Below are positions 16,733 to 25,352 of a stretch of 64,000 nt of DNA, piece after piece. Made by a program: the position numbers and the translations under genes. How positions within the stretch are numbered: position 1 is the stretch's first letter; every line of letters begins with the position of its first letter. The notes beneath the pieces were generated by a model. It was not told where the DNA came from. It ran no database searches and worked only from the letters and a program-made list of their open reading frames with translations. The DNA comes from Bacteroides sp. (GTDB lineage: Bacteria > Bacteroidota > Bacteroidia > Bacteroidales > Bacteroidaceae): the NCBI GenBank assembly GCA_017471925.1, contig JAFURM010000053.1, forward strand, positions 1-64,000. The letters run 5' to 3'.

Positions 16733-17566
16733 TCATAAAATACAATGATTCCATGTTACACAATGCAATGCCCCTCCATCTTTAATAAGCGGCTGAGCGA
16801 AAACCTGTTTAATTATCCTATTGGGGAATATGCTTTGAAATAGGCCTAATGCCTCCCTATCTTCGTCTGCATCATGGTTTAAGGATATAGCCGGAAGGAG
16901 AATGGCATCACATACTTCAAGGTAATTCAGATAACACCAACTATCGGGGACGAAGTTTTCATATTTGAGCTCGACAATATCGAAATGGTATTCAAGAATT
17001 TTAAAAATTCTCTTAGTGAATGGTTTTCCTGATTCCTTTTCCAACTGTCGGTAATTGTTCAACAGAATGCGATCATCTCCCAGCCAAGCGACCATTCCGT
17101 CTGCATGACCACATTTGTCCTCCATATCCCAAGGCAACAGGATGACTTCTGCCTGAAACGCCTCTTCCATCCGTTCTATCAGGTGCAGTGGGCTGTATTG
17201 AGGATTTTCCATGAAAATCTTGTCTGTCACTAAGACTTTCTCACCACATTTAACAAAGTTTCCGCCATCAAAAACAACGTCCATTCTGTCGGCAAACTCA
17301 ATATTCTGTTCTTCGCAAGCCAAAGCCTGTTCTGTGATGTATTGTCTTAATGAAGAACCCTCACGCAGATAATCAGGTTGGTAGTTGTAACCCACATATT
17401 TTCCATCGCCTATATGCACTGGCATAAAGTCACGACACCAAATGTCGTTGGAATAAGGAAGAGTTTTGGGCTGCATCTTCAAAGATTGCAAAGCGACACG
17501 AAACTGATTATAAACATTTTCGTAATCCTTATTTAACCACTCTGAAATATAAATATCATGCTTCAT
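16733..17566 (-). CDS. peptidyl-arginine/agmatine deiminase-like protein
   Basis: 277 residues, shorter than agmatine deiminases (about 350). The guanidino-group hydrolase signatures are intact: WCRDFMPV (about 43-50), FDGGNFV (about 99-105), DKCGHADGMVAWLGDDRILLN (catalytic His/Asp, in parts), and the C-terminal KDGGALHCVTW with the nucleophilic Cys. It probably hydrolyses a guanidinium substrate such as free arginine, agmatine or a protein Arg. The exact substrate is not readable. It is the last gene of the six-gene operon, 16 bp after the second DUF262 gene, which is an unusual place for a catabolic deiminase. It may be an effector, a metabolic modifier or cargo. Confidence 0.85.
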   Translation of the reverse strand: MKHDIYISEWLNKDYENVYNQFRVALQSLKMQPKTLPYSNDIWCRDFMPVHIGDGKYVGYNYQPDYLREGSSLRQYITEQALACEEQNIEFADRMDVVFDGGNFVKCGEKVLVTDKIFMENPQYSPLHLIERMEEAFQAEVILLPWDMEDKCGHADGMVAWLGDDRILLNNYRQLEKESGKPFTKRIFKILEYHFDIVELKYENFVPDSWCYLNYLEVCDAILLPAISLNHDADEDREALGLFQSIFPNRIIKQVFAQPLIKDGGALHCVTWNHCIL

Positions 17567-17582
17567 GTATTCATCTTTTTTA

Positions 17583-19874
17583 CTATATAAATTTGCCTAT
17601 TATTTCGTTAATCTCACCATCTCCACTTTCTATGATATCCATGTCAATTACATCAATTGACCGATTATAAAAGTCAGGAATAAAAGGAATGCAGGTTATA
17701 GGAGAATCCAAATTACTCTTCTTGTTCCAATTCTCTTCATTCCTTGCAGGATAGATTGTATAACTATATGAATATCCACAGAAAATATTGCCCCAATGAA
17801 AGTTGTCTATTGGCACAATGAAGTTGTCTTTTATATCAAAAAATGCAGATATGGCCCTGTCATTCCAATAATTTAGAAGTTCTCCTCTTTCGTCAGCCTG
17901 AAGAGTCTTTATGGTCATCCAACTGATAATGAGTTCCTTGTGGTCTGACGGCATAAAAATAAAAGGACGAACCTTCTCTTTTACTTGTTCTTTAATATAT
18001 GTCACAAGATTTTCACTGCTCATAAGTTTCTCTATCTGAGCACTTTCTATCCATAATGAGGAACTTGCTTTCTGAGAATAGTAACACCCCTCAAATGACC
18101 ATTGGCAATTATTGATATGGTGTAGACTGATGAGTCCGGAGGTAAGCCTATATAGTCTGAACCAATTTGCAAATTGTATATCTTGAGTAGCCCCTTTAGG
18201 GTCTAAGGCAATACACATTTTCTTTAATATATTCCATCTTTTCAATACTACTTGGGGAGTATCGACCGCCTGAGTACCATCAAACCATAACGGAGTTAAA
18301 TCACCCATGAGGTATTCGTTATCTTCCATCTCCTCTATAGGTAGGAAGTTTCCTAATCTTTTCTTTTGCACTTCATCTGCATTATACCATATTGGAATAT
18401 TTACCAGTTGTATCTTTGAGATATTCAAGGTATCCAAATCTGCAATCAACAAATTCTCGTCACTGGTTTGATTGACAATTTGAACTAAATATCTCCAATC
18501 CATATAGTTTTTACCCCTTCTTGTCTGCTCACCATTATATTTTCCCCATACGGCATCATAATGGTTCTTCCTTAAACGCCGGGCAAAAGGATACAGCATT
18601 TGTGTATTTCCGTGTTCGGCCATAAAGGCAATGAGTGGAAGGACTATGTCAAGATCTGCACTCCTGAGCCAATTCCAAATGGCAGGCTGAGAATCCATGA
18701 CTGCGATATCGTCTTTTTTCCTATTGGTCGACAAAAGTACATTTTGAATCTTTGAACTCTTGGAAATCTCGTCAACAAGGCGTTTTAAAGCATTAAAATA
18801 TTTGTCAAGATTTCTCAAAGACTGAAACTTCCTGTAATTCTCGATGCTCAACTTTATTTCATTGGCATTCTCTGTTATTTTTTTCGGAGCGTTGAGAAAC
18901 AGTTCCTTAATGTTAAGCGGTGTCTTCTTGTCATTCACCCAACCGCTTTCTTGAATCAATCCAATTTGCCAATACCACATAAAGAATTCGTGCATGCCTT
19001 TATCTGCCGTCTTGTCTTCCCCCCTGTTCTTCCAAAACCAGTCCTCGCGCAGTTCCCATTGACCAGAGTACTTTTTAACATCTGCAGGAGAAAGACGGGC
19101 ATCTCCTAAAAGTATGGGTTTGATGTTTTCTGTAGCAGAAAGGGGTTCGCCTGTAGTATTGATGACGACATAAGTCTCTTCACCCCTATAACGGTTTCCC
19201 ATGTCGTAGTATAGCACACGTAGGTTTCTTAGGACAAAGTTGCCTAGTTCCTTAAGTTCACAGTCTGTATATTCTCCAAAGAAACGGCTTATTGTTGACA
19301 ATGCCGCAACCATGCTTTGGATGGAGGCATCTTGGTCATACTCGTTGAAGTACCAGTTGGACTGCTTGATTTCATCTATTGGGGTAGTTCTTTCAATAAA
19401 GACTCTCCGTGCAAGGTCGCTCAGGAAGTATAGTGTGCTTTCGCGTATGGCATACTGCAAATGAGGTTCATAGTCATCGTTCATTTCTTTCTCCGATATG
19501 ATGAATTCGTTGAATTTGCCTCCTGACCTCGTGTTGATATATCCTAAAAGCAGGAATAATGTTGTCAGGCGTTGCTGACCATCGCAAATCTGAATATGAC
19601 CATGAGGCTGCTCGTATCCGTAGATAAGTCCCAAAGTGACCTTTAGCGACTTGTTTTCTTCGTATAGTTCAACAATATTCTTCACAAAGTCTGAAACAAG
19701 TTCTCTGGGTTTCTTATCATTAGAACCCACGTATGCGTTGTCGCCCCAGCAATAATCTCTCTGAAGATCTGGGATAATCACCTTCGTATCGTCTCCAAAT
19801 AGTTCACGAAGACTATACTCATTACCACTTACAAAAGTATTTGTTCTATTCATTTCTTTCAATATTGTAGTCAT
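17583..19874 (-). CDS. DUF262 protein without DUF1524 nuclease motif
   Basis: 763 residues. The N-terminal DUF262 (GmrS/ParB-like) domain has IPDLQRDYCWG (about 35-45) and the ICDGQQRLTTLFLLL motif (about 97-111), which in this family binds or hydrolyses nucleotide. The long C-terminal half is helical, and I see no HxxP DUF1524 HNH motif. Its start overlaps the 3' end of the preceding DUF262-DUF1524 gene (29 nt, or 8 nt if Met8 at 19853 is used), so the two are translationally coupled. The pair may form one complex in which only the other subunit carries the nuclease. No signal peptide. Cytoplasmic. Confidence 0.85.
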   Translation of the reverse strand: MTTILKEMNRTNTFVSGNEYSLRELFGDDTKVIIPDLQRDYCWGDNAYVGSNDKKPRELVSDFVKNIVELYEENKSLKVTLGLIYGYEQPHGHIQICDGQQRLTTLFLLLGYINTRSGGKFNEFIISEKEMNDDYEPHLQYAIRESTLYFLSDLARRVFIERTTPIDEIKQSNWYFNEYDQDASIQSMVAALSTISRFFGEYTDCELKELGNFVLRNLRVLYYDMGNRYRGEETYVVINTTGEPLSATENIKPILLGDARLSPADVKKYSGQWELREDWFWKNRGEDKTADKGMHEFFMWYWQIGLIQESGWVNDKKTPLNIKELFLNAPKKITENANEIKLSIENYRKFQSLRNLDKYFNALKRLVDEISKSSKIQNVLLSTNRKKDDIAVMDSQPAIWNWLRSADLDIVLPLIAFMAEHGNTQMLYPFARRLRKNHYDAVWGKYNGEQTRRGKNYMDWRYLVQIVNQTSDENLLIADLDTLNISKIQLVNIPIWYNADEVQKKRLGNFLPIEEMEDNEYLMGDLTPLWFDGTQAVDTPQVVLKRWNILKKMCIALDPKGATQDIQFANWFRLYRLTSGLISLHHINNCQWSFEGCYYSQKASSSLWIESAQIEKLMSSENLVTYIKEQVKEKVRPFIFMPSDHKELIISWMTIKTLQADERGELLNYWNDRAISAFFDIKDNFIVPIDNFHWGNIFCGYSYSYTIYPARNEENWNKKSNLDSPITCIPFIPDFYNRSIDVIDMDIIESGDGEINEIIGKFI

Positions 19875-21642
19875 TCGCTAATATTTTAAGGATTATCATG
19901 GAAGACTCTTCAATATTTGCAGGCTCCCATTTCCCGTTGGCAAAGGAAGAAATGGTATGCAAGAGATTCCTGCTTTCGAAGCTCCTTTCATTGTTGAAGA
20001 ACTTTTTCTTCTTCTCCTCAAAAGAGAGGTTTCCAAATTCAGAATTATTCCTGCCATATAACAGAACTATATTACCTATACAATGTTCGCTGAACCTTGT
20101 TTTGTCTGTAAAGACCTTGTCAGAGTTGAGGAGCGTTGGATTTGCTGTCTCTGCTTCTGACAACTCTGTCCCATCGCCTCTTACATAGACGCATCTGCCG
20201 TCATCCCTTATTTCAACATGATAGAATCGTGACTTTGGATAGATGTGTTCAAGTGACTTGTTGGCCCAAATAGAAAAGTCGAATTTCACTCCTTTGCCAC
20301 CATTCAGTTTGTTATACTCCTCTACATTTAACCTTAGCAATTGTTTGGTCAGCAAGTCATCATATACATTATAGACATGAGACTTTGACAGGTCTTCTAT
20401 CATTTTGCGGGCCCTCTCTTCCCGCTTATGAGCATTGTCTATTTTTCCATCTATTGCAGTAGGATCATTGGTAAAAGGTTCTGCTACTTCTATATGAGTG
20501 GCACCTAGAAGCCGCCATTTCGCATAGTATTCCAGTTTTTCTTTGGCCCGTTTGTTCTCAATGAAGTACATGATTACATTGTATTTATCTTCAGCGTCTC
20601 CAGAAGAACCGATTAATGCACACTTCAGGTAGTTAAAGGAGTGTACGTCATTATATACATCTTCGAAATCTTTCTGAAGATCACGAAGTTCCTTAAAGAC
20701 ATTCTTTGCCTGTTTTATATCATTGTCAGGCAGAAGGTGCTTAAAATTACGGAATGAGAAAGGACTTGTATGATTCTTCTTTTTATAATAATATTCTAAA
20801 AGTAATCCCATAGGTTTGTGGGTATTGAAAAAATCCTTCACATCTTCCCTGTTCCACCAATAAAGCCATTTATCCCACTCTCGGGCATACTTGCTTCTCA
20901 ATGCATTTGTTTCCCATTCCATTGATGCGATCTCTTTCAAAATGATAAAACTATCATCAAGAGTCCTTACTATAGGCAAATTCGCAATTTCTGCTGTTTG
21001 GGAAACTATATGAAGTATTTCTGCTTTCACAAGTTCCTCGTCATGCATCTTGGCTTTCTGTCCATTCATCATCGTAAATGTTCTTACTGCTTTCTCACGA
21101 TCTACTACAATGTACAGCAAACTAATTTTATTCAACAAGAAGTTTGTGAACTTCCCTTTGTCCATGTTGTCTCGAATCAGTTGCTTTATCTGCTCTATTG
21201 CTTGTTTGAAATAGAAAATGTCTTGATTTAGATTCTCTGGGTCTTCATTCTGATAGTCAAAACTTTCATTTTTCAAAGAATTCAAGAAAGACTTCGATTG
21301 CTCTCTGACAGCATAGTCCAAGTCTATTTCCATGTTTCCTGTGACATTCTTACTGTCCAGACACCAGAGTAAAAGATATAGTGTAGTAGTACGTTGCTGC
21401 CCATCAATTAGGAGTATCTTGTCACCATCTTCAACCACAGTGACACCTTGAAGAAAAAACTGGTGTTCACTATTCGCGGTATAAGCGGCAATCAGACTGT
21501 CAATAAGAACTTCTACCGAAGTTTTTTCATCAGCAATTCTAACAGACCATTTATAACCTCTTTGGTAATTGGGTATGACGAATGTCTTATGCCCATTGTC
21601 TGGATATAAATACTCTCTTAATGTTTTAAAACATGTTGACAT
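19846..21642 (-). CDS. DUF262-DUF1524 protein (GmrSD-like)
   Basis: 598 residues. The N-terminal DUF262 domain has VIPNYQRGYKWS (about 22-33) and LIDGQQRTTTLYLLLW (about 76-91). The C-terminal DUF1524-type HNH region has SLEHIYPKS (about 475) followed by IGNIVLLYGRNNSEFGN and KKKKFFNN. In GmrSD type IV restriction enzymes this domain pair couples an NTPase to cleavage of modified phage DNA. A similar role here is inference. It is followed with overlap by a second, nuclease-less DUF262 gene. It belongs to the WYL-led operon. Confidence 0.88.
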   Translation of the reverse strand: MSTCFKTLREYLYPDNGHKTFVIPNYQRGYKWSVRIADEKTSVEVLIDSLIAAYTANSEHQFFLQGVTVVEDGDKILLIDGQQRTTTLYLLLWCLDSKNVTGNMEIDLDYAVREQSKSFLNSLKNESFDYQNEDPENLNQDIFYFKQAIEQIKQLIRDNMDKGKFTNFLLNKISLLYIVVDREKAVRTFTMMNGQKAKMHDEELVKAEILHIVSQTAEIANLPIVRTLDDSFIILKEIASMEWETNALRSKYAREWDKWLYWWNREDVKDFFNTHKPMGLLLEYYYKKKNHTSPFSFRNFKHLLPDNDIKQAKNVFKELRDLQKDFEDVYNDVHSFNYLKCALIGSSGDAEDKYNVIMYFIENKRAKEKLEYYAKWRLLGATHIEVAEPFTNDPTAIDGKIDNAHKREERARKMIEDLSKSHVYNVYDDLLTKQLLRLNVEEYNKLNGGKGVKFDFSIWANKSLEHIYPKSRFYHVEIRDDGRCVYVRGDGTELSEAETANPTLLNSDKVFTDKTRFSEHCIGNIVLLYGRNNSEFGNLSFEEKKKKFFNNERSFESRNLLHTISSFANGKWEPANIEESSMIILKILANDYNIERNE

Positions 21643-21687
21643 ATTATAATTTGCATTTAATTAGTATCCACCGATTTATTATCAATT

Positions 21688-22182
21688 TTACAATATCTCC
21701 CTCGCAATCCAAGCACAAGCCTCAGCATCAGCCAGTGCATGGTGATGGTTCTCTAAATGATAGCCGCATCGGGTCGCAACGGTATGCAATTGGTGATTGG
21801 GAAGGCTTTTGCCAAAAGTCCGTCGGGCGGCTATACAGGTACAATGAAATTCATAATCAGGATAATCCATACCGTAGCAACGAAAGACAGCCTTCAAGCA
21901 ACTTTCATCGAAGGACTTGTTGTGAGCCACCAAAGGGAGTCCCTCTATCAAAGGTTCAATTTGTCCCCATACCGTAGGGAAAAGAGGGGCAGTTTCTGTA
22001 TCACTTCGGGTGATGCCATGCACTTTAGTACACCAATAGCTGTAATAGTTCGGTTCGGGGTGGATGAGCGAATAGAACGAATCAACGATTTCTCCATCCC
22101 GAACAATTACCACACCCACACTGCACACACTGGTGCGTTCACGGTTGGCGGTTTCAAAATCGATTGCTGCAAAATCTCTCAT
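21688..22182 (-). CDS. DnaQ-like 3'-5' exonuclease (DEDDh)
   Basis: 164 residues, a stand-alone exonuclease domain. ExoI is AIDFETA (about 6-12), ExoII is VAHNKSFDE (about 84-92) and ExoIII is HHALADAEAC (about 147-156), so all DEDDh residues are present. HGI near 55 is the usual structural turn. It degrades DNA or RNA from 3' ends in the cytoplasm. It lies 5 bp after the RhuM-Fic gene and 45 bp before the first DUF262 gene. In this operon it could process nucleic acid freed by the DUF262 pair (inference). It is too short to be the replicative epsilon subunit. Confidence 0.88.
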   Translation of the reverse strand: MRDFAAIDFETANRERTSVCSVGVVIVRDGEIVDSFYSLIHPEPNYYSYWCTKVHGITRSDTETAPLFPTVWGQIEPLIEGLPLVAHNKSFDESCLKAVFRCYGMDYPDYEFHCTCIAARRTFGKSLPNHQLHTVATRCGYHLENHHHALADAEACAWIAREIL

Positions 22183-22187
22183 AACAT

Positions 22188-23183
22188 TTATTTGTTTTCC
22201 CTATTTATCAAATTCACTACAACCTTGACCATAATATCCTTTTCCTCGGTTCGGCTCTCGGCTATCATTAGTGTAAGTGCCACCAAAGTGTTGTCGGCAA
22301 TACGTTTATGACCGTCTTCGGCGTACAAGATGCCGTTCTTTTCCATAAACCAAAGGAAGAGCATGGCTGCAATGCGCTTGTTGCCATCACTAAACGAGTG
22401 ATTCTTTACGACGAGGTAAAGCAACATAGCCGCCTTTTCCTCAACAGACGGATATAGATCTTCGCCGGCAAATGTCTGGTATATCTGTCCGATACTGCTT
22501 TTAAAAGAGTCGTCCTTCTCATTAGCGAACCATTGACTGCCACCGAATTTCTCTTTCAGAGCGTTGATGGCCGCCATCGCGTTTTCGTATGTGGCTCTAA
22601 ACGGTTCATTTGAGGTAGTCTTATCGATTGACAGGTTTTGATAGTCATAACGGTCGAGGGTATCGAGGGCATAGACGTAATCACTGATTACATTGAACAA
22701 ACCGCTATATTCGTTGTTGGACACTTTTTCTTGAAGCGACAAGGCTCTCGACATTAAATGGACAATGTTTTTCAGTTCATGATACCGTTCAAGTTTCAGA
22801 TTTTGATTGACCACATAGCCTTTAATCAAGAAATCCTTCAAAACTTTGTTTGCCCACTGGCGGAAACGGGTGCCATTGACAGACTTTACTCGATAGCCAA
22901 CGGAAATGATAACATCGAGAGAATAGAAAGGTACTGGTTTCTTGACTCCATTAACGTGTAAATTTTGCACGTTATTCTCTCGGAGAAGTTCTCCTTCTTT
23001 AAATACGTTGATTACATGACGTCTTATATTAGACTCTTCTCTTGCAAATAATTTTGCCATCTGACTTGTAGTCAGCCACACTGTTTCCTCCTGCAACTTT
23101 ACTTCCAACTGCGTATTCCCGTCTTCACTTGTATAGATAATGATAGAAGAGGTGTTATCGGATATGATTTCTTCTTTTCCCAT
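22188..23183 (-). CDS. RhuM-family N-terminus fused to a Fic/Doc domain
   Basis: 331 residues. About 1-150 is the RhuM-like winged-helix/virulence-protein domain (VWLTTSQMAKLFAREESNI, FYSLDVIISVGYRVKS). About 170-331 is a Fic/Doc domain with the signature HSFSDGNKRIAAML, the Doc-type form of HPFxxGN(G/K)R. Fic enzymes transfer AMP or phosphate to proteins. Together with RhuM this fusion is a known Bacteroidetes architecture but its substrate is unknown. The catalytic His and the GNKR anion-binding loop are intact, so it is probably active. It starts 1 bp after the WYL regulator gene stops. Confidence 0.88.
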   Translation of the reverse strand: MGKEEIISDNTSSIIIYTSEDGNTQLEVKLQEETVWLTTSQMAKLFAREESNIRRHVINVFKEGELLRENNVQNLHVNGVKKPVPFYSLDVIISVGYRVKSVNGTRFRQWANKVLKDFLIKGYVVNQNLKLERYHELKNIVHLMSRALSLQEKVSNNEYSGLFNVISDYVYALDTLDRYDYQNLSIDKTTSNEPFRATYENAMAAINALKEKFGGSQWFANEKDDSFKSSIGQIYQTFAGEDLYPSVEEKAAMLLYLVVKNHSFSDGNKRIAAMLFLWFMEKNGILYAEDGHKRIADNTLVALTLMIAESRTEEKDIMVKVVVNLINRENK

Positions 23184-23184
23184 A

Positions 23185-24096
23185 CTATTTCAACTGATAT
23201 TTATCACACATTCCTTTTATGTTACTTGCCATTTTGTCACGTAGCGATAGCGATTCGAGGACTTCCACGTCTTCGCCATTCCGCAATATCTCTTGCAGGA
23301 AATCGTATGTCGGACAAAGTTTCAATACGAAAATGCTATACTGCTCGGTTCTTTCTATCTCCTGCTGGCTATGGTGCAGCGGCAATGAACGCCAGTAGTT
23401 AGCTTGCTTAGCTGACACTTTCAGTTTGATTTCTTCTACATCAAGCTCGTCATCAATGATTACACCATAGTATTTTTCAAAATATTCCGATGGATGGAAC
23501 GTGTCCGGCATCTTGAACCTTTTGTCAGTGAGCACCGATAGCGTATGAATTCGGTCGAGCGCATATATCAATACATCGCCATAATAAGGGCTGCGGGCTA
23601 CCATGTACCAACGCTGTTTGAACAGCTTGACACAAAATGGCTCTACATCAAAGGTACTGCTCTTGTCACTCCAATAGCTTTGATAGGTCATGCGGATAGT
23701 CTGTTCCTTCTTCATCGCTTCGATAATGGAGGAAAGATAGGCCTGACCGGAGGGTATTTCTTCGAGCAGGATGCGATCCTTCATGTGCAGATTGTCTATC
23801 AGCAGGTTACTCACCGAAATGGAATTCAACAACCAGTTGCGAAGATTTCCATTTTTCAACTCTTCTTCATTGGCAATGTAATAGTGATACCCACCTTTGC
23901 GCTCGCAGTCGACAATCAGTCCAAACATCTCTTCAACAGCAATGCGCCATTTATGAAATGTCCTGAGAGGAAGTTCTACACCCTCACTCAATTCGCTATC
24001 AAGCCACTTTTCGTTTATCGCTTCAAAAGTGATTCGCTTGGCGGCATAAATGGTTTCAACCAACCAGACATACTTATTCAAAAGATTCTTTGCCAT
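23185..24096 (-). CDS. WYL-domain transcriptional regulator
   Basis: 303 residues. The N-terminal about 100 residues are a winged-helix-like DNA-binding region (LPLRTFHKWRIAVEEMFG). The central WYL domain has IRMTYQSYW, FCVKLFKQRWYMVARSP and LIYALDRI (about 135-185). A WCX-type extension follows to the end. WYL regulators often repress or tune defence loci and can sense nucleic-acid ligands. It is the first gene of the operon, behind a -7 box at 24121-24128, so it probably controls its own transcript. Confidence 0.9.
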   Translation of the reverse strand: MAKNLLNKYVWLVETIYAAKRITFEAINEKWLDSELSEGVELPLRTFHKWRIAVEEMFGLIVDCERKGGYHYYIANEEELKNGNLRNWLLNSISVSNLLIDNLHMKDRILLEEIPSGQAYLSSIIEAMKKEQTIRMTYQSYWSDKSSTFDVEPFCVKLFKQRWYMVARSPYYGDVLIYALDRIHTLSVLTDKRFKMPDTFHPSEYFEKYYGVIIDDELDVEEIKLKVSAKQANYWRSLPLHHSQQEIERTEQYSIFVLKLCPTYDFLQEILRNGEDVEVLESLSLRDKMASNIKGMCDKYQLK

Positions 24097-24120
24097 ATCA
24101 TCAATTTATCAATCCTATTG

Positions 24121-24128
24121 CAAAGGTA
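24121..24128 (-). promoter_or_regulatory. -7 box of the WYL operon (TACCTTTG)
   Basis: On the minus strand this fits TAnnTTTG and lies 24 bp before the WYL start codon. It is the only promoter-like signal before the six genes, supporting one transcript of about 7.4 kb. No clear -33 element is seen, as expected for a regulated promoter. Confidence 0.5.
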
Positions 24129-24202
24129 ACAAAAAGATGTGCAGGATGAGGGCACAGGATGGGAAATATAGTTGATTTTGACGAGATAGGTGTAGCAAAA
24201 TA

Positions 24203-24258
24203 GGCACGGATTACGAGGAAACGGTTCTGAATCCGTAATAATCCTCGCAATCCGTGCC
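24203..24258. terminator. long hairpin between mscS and the WYL operon
   Basis: GGCACGGATTACGAGGA (24203-24219) pairs with TCCTCGCAATCCGTGCC (24242-24258), 16 of 17 positions. It follows the mscS stop in the minus direction. The outer GGCACGGA/TCCGTGCC is the same as in the hairpin at 62935-62990, so the two belong to one repeat-hairpin family. Confidence 0.7.
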
Positions 24259-24306
24259 TTAGGAGTGACAGGAGAGAACACCTGTCTGAAATGATGTCGC
24301 AGGCTC

Positions 24307-25206
24307 TCAGGCCTGGTGTACCGTAAGTTGCGGGAAGGGGAAGCCGATGCCCTGCTTGTTGAACTCGGCATAAACGGTCTTGTTCATATCGAAGTAGACA
24401 TCCCAATAGTCAGCACTCTTCACCCATACGCGGACAACAATGTTCACACTGCTGTCGGCCAAGGCATTGAGGGCAACGAAAGGAGCGGGAGTAGTCAGAA
24501 TGCGCTTGTCGGCAGCGATGATGGCACGCACGGCAGCCTCCACCTTGTCATAGTCTTCGCCATATTCCACACCGAACACCCAGTCTACACGACGGGTATC
24601 CTCGCGGCTGTAGTTCACCACCGTGCCACTGCTCATGGCACCGTTAGGCACATAGATAATCTTGTTATCAGCCGTGCCCAGAACTGTGTGGAAAATCTGG
24701 ATTTCGCGCACCGTACCCGATACGCCCTGGCCTTCCACGTAGTCGCCCACCTTGTAGGGACGAAGCAACAGGATGAGAAGTCCGCCGGCAAAGTTCTGCA
24801 GATTACCGGAGAGTGCCATACCGATGGCCACACCGGCCGATGCCAGCAAGGCGGCGAATGAAGTGGTCTCTACCCCCAACTTACCTACAACGGCTATGAT
24901 GAGCAGGATGGTCAGCAGGATGTTTACCAGGCTCTTGGTGAAGGTCTGCACACCGGCATCCACCTTGCGCCTTTTCAGGAGTTTGGCCACCATCTTGTTG
25001 ACTACAGAGATAAGGAGACGTCCTACGATGAAAATGATGAGCGCACCCAGGATGTTGCTTCCTGCATTCACGCCCCAGTCTATCAGCTTCTGCATCAGCA
25101 CCTGCATTTTATCGAAGCCATCGGCTGCGACAACCTCGGTGGTAGCAGCAACTGCTTCAGTGGTTTCTGCGGCCACTACCGCCTCTTGTAATAAAGAAAA
25201 CATCAT
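24307..25206 (-). CDS. mscS: small-conductance mechanosensitive channel
   Basis: 299 residues. There is a short Ala-rich periplasmic N-terminus, three membrane helices (about 48-72, 92-112, 118-150) and the pore helix ASAGVAIGMALSGNLQNFAGGLLIL, whose Ala/Gly pattern is typical of MscS TM3. These are followed by the beta domain (YKVGDYVEG) and a C-terminal alpha/beta domain. It releases solutes under hypo-osmotic shock from the inner membrane. A -7 box (TATCTTTG, 25252-25259) lies upstream, so it is probably transcribed alone. Confidence 0.93.
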   Translation of the reverse strand: MMFSLLQEAVVAAETTEAVAATTEVVAADGFDKMQVLMQKLIDWGVNAGSNILGALIIFIVGRLLISVVNKMVAKLLKRRKVDAGVQTFTKSLVNILLTILLIIAVVGKLGVETTSFAALLASAGVAIGMALSGNLQNFAGGLLILLLRPYKVGDYVEGQGVSGTVREIQIFHTVLGTADNKIIYVPNGAMSSGTVVNYSREDTRRVDWVFGVEYGEDYDKVEAAVRAIIAADKRILTTPAPFVALNALADSSVNIVVRVWVKSADYWDVYFDMNKTVYAEFNKQGIGFPFPQLTVHQA

Positions 25207-25352
25207 TTTTAGATTGGTTTTAGTTTATATTGAACAATAGTATTATCGCTACAAAGATAATGCAAAAGCTGCTAATAGCCTCATTTTGCACGCCAACGCC
25301 TGACGTTTTTGGACAAATCGTCCACTTTTGCCGACGATTTCTAAAAGCGGAC

